NCBI RefSeq assembly: GCF_052324685.1
Contig: NC_135223.1
Coordinates: forward strand, 11,101,766-11,165,765
DNA length: 64,000 nt
Source: Brachyhypopomus gauderio
Lineage: Eukaryota > Chordata > Actinopteri > Gymnotiformes > Hypopomidae
Direction: 5' to 3'
Below the pieces are notes generated by a model, which saw nothing but the letters and a program-made list of their open reading frames with translations, was not told the origin of the DNA and ran no database searches. Positions 12,877 through 28,349 of the stretch are shown piece after piece; position 1 is the first letter of the stretch; each line of letters starts with the position of its first letter. Both the position numbers and the translations under genes were made by a program.

Positions 12877-14154
12877 CGAGAGTCACACAAGGATGATGGT
12901 TAGATGGGTCCTGTTTGTTAACGGCACCGACAGACACTCCATAGAGCCATGGAGCAGAGGCGTTTACACGTTCCAGATTCAGACCCGTATCTGAAGCCCT
13001 CTTGCGCAGTGCAGTGGTTTCAACCGTCACAGTGAGGAGTTCTTATGGCATCTGGGCCCAACAAAATTGCACTTCAAAAGAGAAAGAGCCGAAGCAGGTC
13101 CTGCAGTGTCTGTGGGATACTACTCCCCACAAACACAAACGCAGAAACGCAGTGCTGCAGCAGGGCAAGGCCAGCATGGCAGTGCCCATCTCTCACTTCC
13201 CTCCATATTTCATCCTCTAGCCTTCCCACTCACTCACCTGTAGTTCTGTTCTTTGCTCAGGGGTCATAATCCCCAGTGCTGTGACCACCAGCCAACTGCA
13301 CTTGTTGTCCTGGATATCGGTGCCAATCTTCCCCATCACCGCAGGGTCTCCATAGCAATCCAAGTAATCATCCTGGCAACAACATACATCAGGATACCCA
13401 TGCTATGAAAAGTTGACTACTGAATAAATGGTGGCGTATTTCCAGTGTGATTGTCCAATAAGGAAGCTGATCATAGGCTGATCATAGGCTGATCATAGGC
13501 TGATCATAGACTGATCATAGGCTGATCATAGGGGTGTACCTGTATCTGAAAAAACTCGCCCATTTCAAGCAAGATGTGCTTGGCATTATTGTGCTCCTTC
13601 TCGCTGTTGATCCCTGCCTGTGGTGGGTGACAACAATAAGCTCAGCATTGTAACAAGTGTGTGTGCAGGTGCACCACACACACACAAACATACACACACA
13701 CACACTCAATGAGACCAGCAAACTCATGGAGTCCCCATTTTAGTGTTGGGGACTATCATTGTCATATCATAACTATCCCACATACATCTGAAGTCCATAT
13801 AGGATCCTATAAGGGTGAATTGCTATTAGTACTATTAGAGAATGTGGGGAATTTGACATTTGACAGGAAAATGACATCTATTTATAAGTATAAATATCAA
13901 ATAAATAAATAAATATCCGTTCTATAAATAAGTACCTTCATAATGTTGACACGAGCAATGCAAGCCAACTTGGAAATGATTCAGAGTTCTACTCTAAATT
14001 TGGCAGAAGCGAACACAGATGCTGAATACTAACACTATTTATTTCTCCACTTGTTTCTGCATACTATTCCCAAAGCCTTAGTTCTCAAATAACTTTGTGA
14101 ATGTAGTGATGTAGTGAACTACTGCACCACCACTATTGTGCACACACACACACA

Positions 14155-14192
<38 letters not shown>

Positions 14193-17070
14193 GTACATTG
14201 CTGCAGCCACAGGGAGGTAGAAGGAGTAGAAAGCAGTCTTGTATTTCACTATGGCTTTATATCTGCCAGGAGATAAGAAACACGCTTATGTTCCCATCAA
14301 AAGTGCCCAAAGGTCAGTGAGGATAAATCAGTACCTTCATGACAGATTCCATACCATTCTGTATGGATTCCAGTAATCTGTACCCCACACAAGGTTTTCC
14401 CTTTCATCAGATCTCACTCAATTCACACCCCCCACCCACCTTCCCCCTCCCCTCTGTCTCACCTCTCTAGGGTGAAGCGGTCCAGGTCAATCTTCTTTGG
14501 TGGTGCTGTCATAAGGTCAAGGGTCTGGCCGAGCTCCGTCTGGAAGGACGTCTGCAAGAGATGACCCAAGATTTAGGTCATGTATGTAAGCAATCACGTA
14601 TATACGCATATAAATACACAAATAAGAGTTTACGAAGACTTTTCACCTCTGTGAAGAGCTCCAAAAGACTGACATAGTAGGGCTGTTCTCTGCAATTCCT
14701 GCGCAGAAGACGGTAAATGGACCCCTCCAGGAGAAAAGCATCATTAATGGCATCTAACCCGATGCCTTCCTGAGAGATGCAAAATGGTTACAGATCAGTA
14801 AACAAATTGAGGGAGTGGTCTCTGAGTGGTCCTATGCCCTGTTAAACAAAACAAAAAACCCTCATCCCTTATAAAATCTCAATTATGTCAAACAGTTCAA
14901 TACTTGCTAAAGATGGCAAATGACATTACATAACTACAGCATGCACGCCACAGCATGCAGGCTTCTAGGCAGAGGTTTCACACTCCCTTGGTAGTTCTCT
15001 GTGTATGAAAGCATCTCCACAATATCAGGTCACACAAACTGAGGAGGATGAACTAGGCCTCCATGGTCATGTCCTCAGAAAGACTGAAATCCTGCTGCCC
15101 CATTTACAGCCTAAACCCTAAGTGAGCAAAATGCAAACTACTACTACTGCGGTGGCTTGTGTCATCACTGTGCAAAAAGTTGCTCGTCCTTTCATGCTTG
15201 TAATCACTTTTTAATGAATGTCATTTTTATGCAGAATTACATTGATCATTCACATTGTAGCTAAAAGAGGAACACGCTGCAGACAGATGTGGACTCATAT
15301 GTATTTTCCTAAATCCTAATAGAAAAAAAAACCCTGTTAAACAGACTTACTCTCAATCTTCACCTTAAACATTCACCTACTCTGCTCAATCATATTAGGT
15401 CAACCTTAGAGCTGCCACTTATAGTCCATCTATTATCATTAAAGGTCTATCTCCCCTATCCAAAGCATCATTGGTCAGATTCTGACCACAGTACCACTGC
15501 TGACTGAACTGCACTTCTCTGCTGTACACAAAGGCCTTCAAACAGCCTTGAGTGCCATTGCAAAAACAAATATATTCTGGAGCTCCAGTGTTCTTATATA
15601 AAAGCTCTACTACCATCTCACCTTCTTATACCAGCAAGGCTGACCCCTCCGTGTTACAGAGGCATCCATAATGTCATCTGCCACCAAGAAGAAAGCCTGG
15701 AGCTATGGAAGAGATTGAATAGAGGTGGGGGGGAAAAAACAGATGTTAGAAAAAGATATGTGCGTGTTGTCCGGCCACAGAACGCCTGCCATTTCAGCTC
15801 CTCTAGTGGTGACAATCAAATATATGTGAAGTATATATGTGAAGTGTGATTCTGTGGGAGAGAGGGAAAAGCCAGTCCGCTCACCAGTTCGATACACCAT
15901 CCGACCAGCAGGGCACGCTCGACCTCGTCATGAGACAGCGTAGCAGGCTGAACAAACTCCCGCAGTGAACCAATCACGGACAGGCCACGGTTCCTCTTGC
16001 CTCCTGGGGCATTGTACCGTAGAATCTAAAGAAAGATAGGTTTGTCGCAAACTGACGCACCAGAACTAAAATGAACTAGTTTAAAAGATCACATACAACT
16101 TCAGGGGCACATAAGATTAAACATCAAACTGGCCTAACTATTGTCAACCAATTTTGTTTGTTTGTTTTTGTTTGTTTGTTTTGTTGTTGTTCACGAAGCC
16201 CCAATCCTTTATACAACTCTTGAGGGTGTGTAAGTTGAAGTTGATAAAGTTAAATGAAAGGAGTGGCACATGCAAGCTGCAGACAAATTAGAGATATCGC
16301 CAAAACAGTTTTTTTCCTGGAACCACAACATATCTTTGAATATGAGTTTTCGTACCTCACGGAGTCTATTGAGTGCATCAGCAAGGACTGGATCTGTAAT
16401 ATCCTGCTCTGTTAATTCAGACACAATCTTCTCAAACTGTCTATCAAAGAGTTGAGCGTCTGACATCTGGACATCATTACTGCAGTTGCTGTCACCCTGA
16501 AAATATTGGCATATACATAGCAAAAATGTCCATATTACAAAGTGTAATACAAAAAACGTCCTCATGCCAGCTTCCACAGACACAGCTCTGCATGTACTTA
16601 ACAGTACAGTGAGTCTGGGGCAATACTGACAGCTTCACACAGAACATGATTCAGTTTGTGGATTCGTGGTCACTATTGATACTCAAATAGATGTGCACAA
16701 GAACAGATTTATTTCATAATGTAGCTTTGATGCTTTCACAATGTAGCTAGAACAGCCCTACTACAGCGACGGTTCTGTTTATTAGAAAGTGTAATGTCTC
16801 TTATCCACTCGTTGACATTAATAGAAAAGAGACTTAAAACTGAATTATGACAAATCAACATCAAACATATCAATAGTGTGCTGCTATTTTAGGATGTCAC
16901 TTCATAAACAGACAACAGGATGGACTTCTCTAGGTTAATCTTAGTTCTAAGATAGCCAACTACATGAGGTTAACAGACACAACAATGTGAACCGCAGTGC
17001 GAATAATAAAATAAATTTATTTTAAACAAGCACAACAATCAACAATTATTCCAACGTTACGTCTTACCAT
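12588..17070 (-). CDS. fdps: Farnesyl diphosphate synthase
   Basis: It condenses dimethylallyl and isopentenyl diphosphates to geranyl and then farnesyl diphosphate in the cytosolic mevalonate pathway. Coding exons (minus): 17070-17068, 16496-16356, 16025-15885, 15696-15622, 14769-14647, 14551-14463, 14262-14190, 13617-13540, 13372-13238 and 12788-12588. Together they give 352 residues in one frame, against 353 for the human cytosolic form. Both aspartate-rich motifs are present: DDIMD at about 102-106 and DDYLD at about 242-246. The conserved [14 protein letters not shown] stretch follows the second motif, and the C-terminus is KKIYKRNK. The ATG is alone in its exon, split from the second residue by an intron; this start matches the human cytosolic form. 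No mitochondrial targeting extension was recognised upstream. It sits next to rusc1 in the same orientation. There is no sign of decay. Confidence 0.97.
12820..12874. repeat. GA microsatellite beside the last fdps exon
   Basis: A (GA)n tract; on the coding strand a (TC)n run about 30 bases upstream of the acceptor of the last fdps exon. Confidence 0.95.
13466..13531. repeat. 11-bp tandem repeat, six copies, in an fdps intron
   Basis: The unit GCTGATCATAG is repeated six times with one substitution. Each unit contains the palindrome TGATCA. The array ends eight bases from the donor of the fdps exon 13617-13540. Confidence 0.92.
14142..14189. repeat. Compound CA/CT microsatellite at an fdps donor
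   Basis: (CA)n followed by (CT)n. On the coding strand the donor of exon 14262-14190 runs directly into the repeat (GTGAGAGAGAG). Confidence 0.95.
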
Positions 17071-17259
17071 TTCTTTCGAGTCTCGTTCAAGCTAATGCCA
17101 AAACACAGACCGTCACTTATTTGAGACGGTGGTTATATTTTCCCTGTCATTGCCGTACGAAAACACGCGACTTCCCACGGATTGAGGGCTTTGTTGTCAT
17201 TGTAGTTTTTAAGGTCAAACGGGGTTATTTTACCCACATGTCTGTACACTTCAAGTCCC

Positions 17260-17400
17260 GAAAGTCTCTGCGCGTGGGGCACCGGTGAATCGGAAAGCTT
17301 CATATGACGTACATGAATGCCATTGGTTAGAGCAATCGGACGAGGATGGGCTTCAGAGCGACAGGCCAATGAACGATTCAGATGGGCGGGGTTCGTGGCA
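17260..17400 (-). promoter_or_regulatory. fdps promoter region with CCAAT boxes, GC box and CRE-like site
   Basis: About 200-330 bases upstream of the fdps ATG there are a CCAAT box on the minus strand (ATTGG at 17322-17326), one on the plus strand (17365-17369), a GC box (GGGCGGGG, 17384-17391) and an ACGTCA half-CRE read on the minus strand near 17306-17311. A GTGCCCCAC stretch on the minus strand near 17273-17281 loosely resembles a sterol response element. NF-Y, Sp1 and SREBP control FDPS promoters in mammals; here that role is inferred from motifs only. Confidence 0.5.
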
Positions 17401-18268
17401 GTGGATCCATCTGATGTTGTAAATGTCAGAGGAACGTACACAGTCGGTTACAGTTACCCAATCCTGAGCCGGTGTGTGTACATTGCGCCCATAGACTGTA
17501 CATGCAAGTATCGAATAGAATGCACACGGTATAGTTTATGCTTGCACCATACAATGCTTTCATTGTTTGTTAAGTATCATAGAAAGCATAGACATATGTG
17601 TTGAAAACTAAGACTTGAAAACTGAGTTTCAGGTGAACAAAATAATTTTTTTGTCATGGCTGTACACATAAATTTGGATAACAAATTTGATTGAATTTGA
17701 TTGACTAAGTTACAGGCCACGGTCACCAAACGCTGAGTTGGACAGTGTGTAAAAATCAGTAAAGCTCTGTTGAATCAGTTGAAGGAGCAGAATTCACAAT
17801 TATTCAAGAAGATATTGAAAATGAACACTTTTATTGTTTATTATGTCATGTTTAATCCTGATAGCTTTCATATAACAACAAAAATACCATCACGATTCAC
17901 TGCTAACAGTCATTTTTGCAACTATTATTTCAGAAATTCACATGTTGAGGGAGTGGTCTCTGAGTGGTCCTGTGCTGTTATCTTATAGCATCCGTTCAGA
18001 CTCAGATGTACAGTTATAGTGAGTCATTTCAAAGCAATAATTCAAAACTGGAACTCACTTGTAACACTGCAACAATGTTAAGCTTCATGATTATGATGTA
18101 GATGATAAAAACCTTCTTAGAATCGATATATATTACCAATGAGAGTGAAACTTAATTTAACTGGAAATTTGAAAGAAGGTAGTAATTTGAAAATATATAT
18201 TAAATGTATTCTGTGTAGTTTGTACAATCACTGTCATTGGCTACACAACAAAAGCAAACTATCTATGC

Positions 18269-18460
18269 CAGCGGTGTCCAAAGTGCGGCCCGCGTTCAAA
18301 TTTTCACTGGCCCGCAATCTCTGTTGACCACAGCATTTTTATATTTCACCAGAAGAGGGCAATAGACTCCAAAAAGCTATTTTATATTTCACCAGAAGAT
18401 GGGAGTGTACATTATACCATTATACTATCGCAGCCACAGATGGCAGGGTATACTATAGTG
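18269..18460. mobile_element. Fragment of a second hAT-like repeat
   Basis: It begins CAGCGGTGTCCAAAGTGCGG, the common terminal sequence of hAT/Zaphod-like elements in vertebrates. A GGCCCTCACTGCTCTTG remnant at about 18783-18799 may belong to its right part, which would make the 18461 element a nested insertion. Its right end and target duplication were not identified. Confidence 0.45.
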
Positions 18461-18729
18461 CAGGGGTACTCAACTGGCGGACCGCGGTCCGGATCCGGAC
18501 CCGAACGCAGTAATGTCCGGACCCAATCTCATTCCTGATTAACTGGATACGGACCAAAAAAAAACCGGAGCATTTATTTCAGGGCTATTGAAAAAACACT
18601 CCGTCACGAGTGTTACGTTTGCCACCCCCGCTCAACAACTTACGTTCGCCACACCCCCGCCGCACCGGACCTCAGGTCACAGGTATCTGCCAAAATTGGA
18701 CCGCGGACAAATTTTTTTGAGTACCCCTG
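18461..18729. mobile_element. hAT-type MITE with 8-bp target duplication
   Basis: The 269-bp element begins CAGGGGTACTCAACTGG and ends in the inverse, GAGTACCCCTG. It is flanked on both sides by ctatagtg (18453-18460 and 18730-18737). Terminal inverted repeats plus an 8-bp duplication are the signature of hAT transposons. There is no coding capacity. Confidence 0.85.
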
Positions 18730-18929
18730 CTATAGTGTATACTACCCCACCCCCCTCTCCCCTCCTTCACCTCACCAAATCTGGCCCTCACTGCTCTTGA
18801 AGTTGCTTAGAAATCCATGGAATCCACAAGAAGGCGACATATATCTATTTTTTACAACAGTCTGCAAGGTGTGTTTTATTCCTTATATCTGTATTTGTGA
18901 CAAAATTCATAGGTAAATACATTTTGCAG

Positions 18930-20320
18930 CAGAGGTGGGGACTCGAGTCACATGACTTGGACTCGAGTCAGACTCGAGTCATTAATATTAAGACTTTTGA
19001 CTTGACTTGAAAAAATATTCAGAGACTTAGACTTGACTTGGACTTTTACACCAATAACTTGGGACTTGAATTGGACTTGAACCTGTTTACTTGCAAAGAC
19101 TTCATTTTTTTTTACCCCAAATCTAAATTTTAAAACGCATATTAATATTTATAAAGTGCGCCCCATTAATTTCATTTCCGTCCTTCTGACGCAGACCAGT
19201 CCACTGCTTTTCCACACTCTGTACGTGTGTGTGTGCATGAGCTGCAGCACAACCAATCAAATGGGGGGTTGGCGAACGTAATTTTTTACCGGGCGGGGTG
19301 TAAAATGGACACAAATTAAGTATTATATCGCGATCGATCGATCGCCAGTGGTTGGTGCCAGAGCGAACTAGTAACTCATTGAATCATAGATGTGGATCAG
19401 AGGTAAATAAACTAGATTTTTTTCCGGCGTGAGAAATCGGATGTGTGGCGTGAGAGCGTGTGAAGACGGTCAAATGCGTGTGTCTCACGCTCAATGCGTG
19501 AGAGTTGGCAACCCTGGGTTCTGTATCTGAAATCGGGGAAGAGAGCCTCTCTCTGTCACCATCATAATATCCAGTTCTATCTCAGCATGGATTGTGTATT
19601 TGAAGACATCTACGTCGAGAAAAAAATATATTGACAAAAGTGGAGCGAGTTTTCAGCTATGGGGACATCATTCATCGTGCACAAATGACATACAGACTTT
19701 TGGCCAGCAAATGCAATGCAGAATAGTTCACTGAAATGTCTAAAGTTGCAGATTCCTGTTAATTGTTCAGTTCTTATATTTGTTTGTCTTGTGTCACTCA
19801 CACATGTTCTCCAAGAAACCAGATAAGAGAAGAGAGGGAAAATGCTGTTATGGTTCGTTGTATTGTACTGTGAAAATATCAGCACTTTTTATTTGAACAT
19901 GGAGTTCTACTTATGACTTTTTCACATAATATTTATTTCTGGAAAATTGAATATTTTTGCAGCTAAGTTTAACAAATTGAATTGTGCAATAAAGAGGTGT
20001 AATTTTAACTTTTTTTATACTTCGTGTTTTCAGTTGCACGTTTTATCAAGATTTGAGGAGAATACAGATTTAAAAAAGAACGCATGTCTATTATTTACAT
20101 TTAAAATATACCTGCAACATTGGTAAAAAAAAAAAAAAAAAGACTCGAAAGGACTTGAAATTCCAAGTTTCAGACTTGGGACTTGACTTGACTGTTGCCT
20201 GTCTTGACTCGAGACTTGACTTGACTTGAGTGTCTTTGCTTGAGACTTGACTCGGGACTTGAGGTATAAAGACTTGGACTTACTTGAGACTTGCAAAACA
20301 CTGACTTGGTCCCACCTCTG
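18930..20320. mobile_element. hAT-type non-autonomous element (1,391 bp) with 8-bp target duplication
   Basis: The ends are inverted: CAGAGGTGGGGACT at the left and the complement of CAGAGGTGGGACC at the right. Perfect ttttgcag duplications lie at 18922-18929 and 20321-20328. The subterminal regions carry many degenerate copies of a GACTTGAGTC-type word on both sides, so the ends could fold into a long hairpin. No transposase frame is seen. Confidence 0.85.
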
Positions 20321-20630
20321 TTTTGCAGTATTGCAAAATATGCATAAGATCTCAGAAATGACACAACACAAGCCTGTCATCCAAAGGGATCCAACAACAC
20401 AGTGAGTCCTCTTCTGTCGTCTTGGTGGTTGAACAGCTAAAAAAGATGAGTCCTTATTTATTTGAACTCATTCTAATCAAAATCATTAATACAGATAGTC
20501 TACCATGCAGAATAGATATACCCCATCACATTCAGACAGACCCATCTTAAATTAGATGCAGTATATGATGGGGGGAACTAAATGCTATAACGGTCAATTA
20601 CTTAAGTGAGCTTCAGCATACCTGCAAGAG

Positions 20631-25193
<4,563 letters not shown>

Positions 25194-26081
25194 GGTTGCT
25201 ATGTTTTGTTTTATTTCATACTGTCTGGCATCACATTCAGCTGGTAATGCTCTCATATCTATGCAGGGGTAGCTTAATTATTTGGAGAACTTCCTTATGA
25301 CAAAGTGGCCTTTGGTTTACGACTCTGGGAATCCATTTGTCTACTCTGCTACTCTGATTGTACTACAGTTGATATGGCAGCTCACCTCTCCGTTTCCTCT
25401 TGTGTCCTTTATAGAGTTTAACTATATAAAAAGCTTGTTTTGAGAATTTTGTTTTATTATATAATTGACAGTCCAGTAATATTAATGTGTAACAAAAATG
25501 TGTACACAAACATTTTATATAAACCAATGTTTAAAACAGAACAATTTCCAGAACAATTTTCAATCAGCCATTTCTTGGAAAAAGTACAGAAAGTAATTCA
25601 CAATCAGTTAAACATCTTTCTTCAAAATTACATGCATGAAAGATGTAATCAGGCATTAGACCTTCTTATTACATGACATGCTATTAATAAGCCCGATAAC
25701 TGCTTATCAAGCATTGTTCAATAAATGAATAACAATTTCTTGAAAATTAAAATGGAAATTCTTGTTATTGTATCTATTGTTATTAGATCTATTAGATCTA
25801 AAGGGCTGAATTTGTGAATATAAAATGATATTTATCAACATATATTGAAGCTAAAAATGTATTATTCTTCATTCAACTTTAAAGCTCACAGTGCAACTAA
25901 AGCAACATTTTCATCTCAGACAATGTCAGGTCTTATCTTACACTACATAAAGCTAAGACGGTGACTCATCCTCTTGACTGGATTATTTCAATGCATTGGA
26001 TCACCTGAAAGATTAGACAAATTACAGGGAAGTAGCAAAGTTTAGTGAGATGCTGGCATCAAAACACTGATCAGATATGGG

Positions 26082-26095
26082 GGGGGGGGGGGGGA
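26082..26095. repeat. Poly-G run
   Basis: A run of about 14 G bases, 80 bases left of a long TG repeat. Confidence 0.9.
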
Positions 26096-26171
26096 TTTGG
26101 CTTTGAATAAAGGAGAAGCAAAGAACCAAGGCACAAGTGCAGCCAATCAGTGATTGGGAGTAGAGCGAGTG

Positions 26172-26173
<2 letters not shown>

Positions 26174-26243
<70 letters not shown>

Positions 26244-26258
26244 ATGTGTGTGTGTGCA
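26174..26258. repeat. TG microsatellite
   Basis: A (TG)n tract of about 65 bases followed by shorter TG and CG/CA stretches; potential left-handed DNA. It lies between the CEACAM-like and TMEM100-like genes. Confidence 0.95.
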
Positions 26259-27240
26259 CGCGCTCGCACACACTGAAGCAGAACTTCAGTGGCTCCCTGT
26301 TCAGTGTCTATTTGTATATATGTATATATGCAAACATCCAGCACCAAGAAATCCATTTGGATAAAGTTTTGACACGAAAACAATAGAAGATATACAGCAG
26401 ACAGAGAGACAAATCTTTAATTACACTTTTTCACCATTACTTCAAACAAAACCTTTGTAACAACTGCATACATAACATTACATATGTAAGTTGCATTTTA
26501 ACCCTGTTTATATAGATTTTTAAAGCAACTATTATTTCCGAAAACTGTTTAAGAAGCCTTATAAATGTTAAGGTCTCATAAAATGAAAATTGATATTTAA
26601 CTCCTGAACTGATGTGAACCGCTAGGTGTGTTTAGTTTGGCATTACACAGGAAATGCCAGAATGCCTTTAGTTACAGGAAACTCAGCAAATTGTTTCCTT
26701 TGACACTCCCTGTCATTGCTCAGAAAGACAGAGAGAGATGAAGGGGGGTGTAGACAAGAAACCAAAACAGACTGTCTTGGTGAAGTGGTTGATATGACCT
26801 AGTGACCGAACATACCAAACATGTTGATCTCAGTAAACTAACTCAACAATATTCCCTTGAATACAATATTTTGATACAGACACATGTTCAGAAGTAAAAG
26901 TTATGTCATATTGTTGAGTGTTTTTTTCTGCCCCATGGTACAACAGCTCTCTCCTGAAGATGACAAATGAAATGAGATAAATCAAGCTTCAAAGATTCTG
27001 GATATTGGCTTCCAAGACAGAGATCAAATGTGACACGTATTACAGTGCTGTAATAATATAGTTTGCCAAAAGCATCTGCGAAATACAGAGATCATGCTGA
27101 ACAGTAAAGCATTTTACAAACGCTAACTGACCAACAGTAGGCTAACGGACCAAGGTGAGGGACTAAATCTAATAGAACGCCATCATCATTTGCCACTTTC
27201 ATGTATCTCTCAGGCCCCGCCCACATTTTTTCCAACACTT

Positions 27241-27666
27241 TCACACAGTCACAATCTTTTGAACACCCCCCTCTCCTTCAACTAGTACAACTCTCCCCTC
27301 ATCTCTCTGTATTCTTGTCCTCCCTCTCTTTCTCATTGCACAACGTAACCCGACAACCCCGGCGACAACACTGAAGCTCAGACCCAGAACCACTAAGCCC
27401 AGAACCAGCAGGTGTGAGGTACTGCCCTTCTTTACCTCGGAGTACTCCCATAGTCCTACTGACACCATGCTCAGACCGATGAGAGTGCCCCAGAACCCAA
27501 AGGCCAGCATGCAGGAGCCCCAGGACAGTTCTGTGCCTCCCGTTACAACTGTGACCCCTGCAACAGAGACAATCTTGCTCTGTATGGTGACAGTTTCAGA
27601 CTTGGGGTCATAGATCACTGCAGGGGTAGAGTCAGGCAGGGCAGCCGGATTGAGGATTGTTTCCAT
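27241..27666 (-). CDS. tmem100: TMEM100-like two-pass membrane protein
   Basis: A single uninterrupted ORF of 141 residues starts at an ATG and ends at TGA. It has two hydrophobic segments at about 51-73 and 85-107. A TGGTELS motif at 42-48 directly precedes the first, and LGLVVL lies in the second. An N-terminal YDPKSETVTIQ stretch and a basic segment after the second helix complete a layout like TMEM100, an endothelial and neuronal membrane protein downstream of BMP signalling (human 134 residues, also coded in one exon). Resemblance is concentrated in TGGTELS, the second helix and the flanking basic region; the rest is divergent. It could therefore be a lineage-specific paralogue. A non-coding first exon is likely (donor GTGAGAGG on the minus strand at about 28338). 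Confidence 0.6.
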   Translation of the reverse strand: METILNPAALPDSTPAVIYDPKSETVTIQSKIVSVAGVTVVTGGTELSWGSCMLAFGFWGTLIGLSMVSVGLWEYSEVKKGSTSHLLVLGLVVLGLSFSVVAGVVGLRCAMRKRGRTRIQRDEGRVVLVEGEGGVQKIVTV

Positions 27667-27894
27667 GATGAGTACAGTTCACACCCGCAGCGTCCCAAAA
27701 AGCTCCTAGCCGACTGCACCAAAGATGAGTAGCTTGCTTATGTGGCTTCAAAAATGTAATGACAGTGATCAGTAGCTTTGTTGCTGTTAAGATACAGTCA
27801 AAAACATCTTTGGTTACAGCTGAAATTCTTTGATGGTGAATAGCTGGGATATGGCAGGCAGGTGTCAGTTCTAGTACATTTCAGTCATCTTGGT

Positions 27895-28002
27895 GTGAAC
27901 CAGTAATGCATTATATGGACCAGTAAAGCACTGTAAGAACAGTAAAGCACTGTAAGAACAGTAAAGCACTGTATGAACCAGTAAAGCACTGTATGAATCA
28001 GG
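27895..28002. repeat. 18-20 bp tandem repeat upstream of the TMEM100-like gene
   Basis: About five imperfect copies of CAGTAAAGCACTGTAAGAAC lie between the TMEM100-like coding exon and its presumed first exon. The repeat is diverged at its left end. Confidence 0.8.
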
Positions 28003-28349
28003 TGTCTTTCAGCTCTTCCTTGAAGCTGCTACATCAGACCTTTTCTCCTGTGACGTACATGCCCCTCTGATCTTCTCGCCACTCTAGGACTGTTCAGTCA
28101 GACAAGGCTGGAAAGTTGTGAGGAAATGTTAGTGTGAGCCATGAAGATGTAAATAATGACACACATGCATTATCAAACAAGCTGGACTCATTGTTAAAAT
28201 GTATAAAAACCTGACTTCAATTAGACTTGGTTAAATATCGACTGAACTCAAGTGCATGTGCACTATAACTATTGTAACATGTAAATGAACATCACTAGTG
28301 AAAATAGAAGTGACAGGGAAAAAATATTCTCCTCTCACCTTTCAGCTCA

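Larger units (their letters stand above)
25194..27240. other. Spacer between CEACAM-like and TMEM100-like genes
   Basis: AT-rich sequence with the poly-G run and TG microsatellite; no gene seen. Confidence 0.5.
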
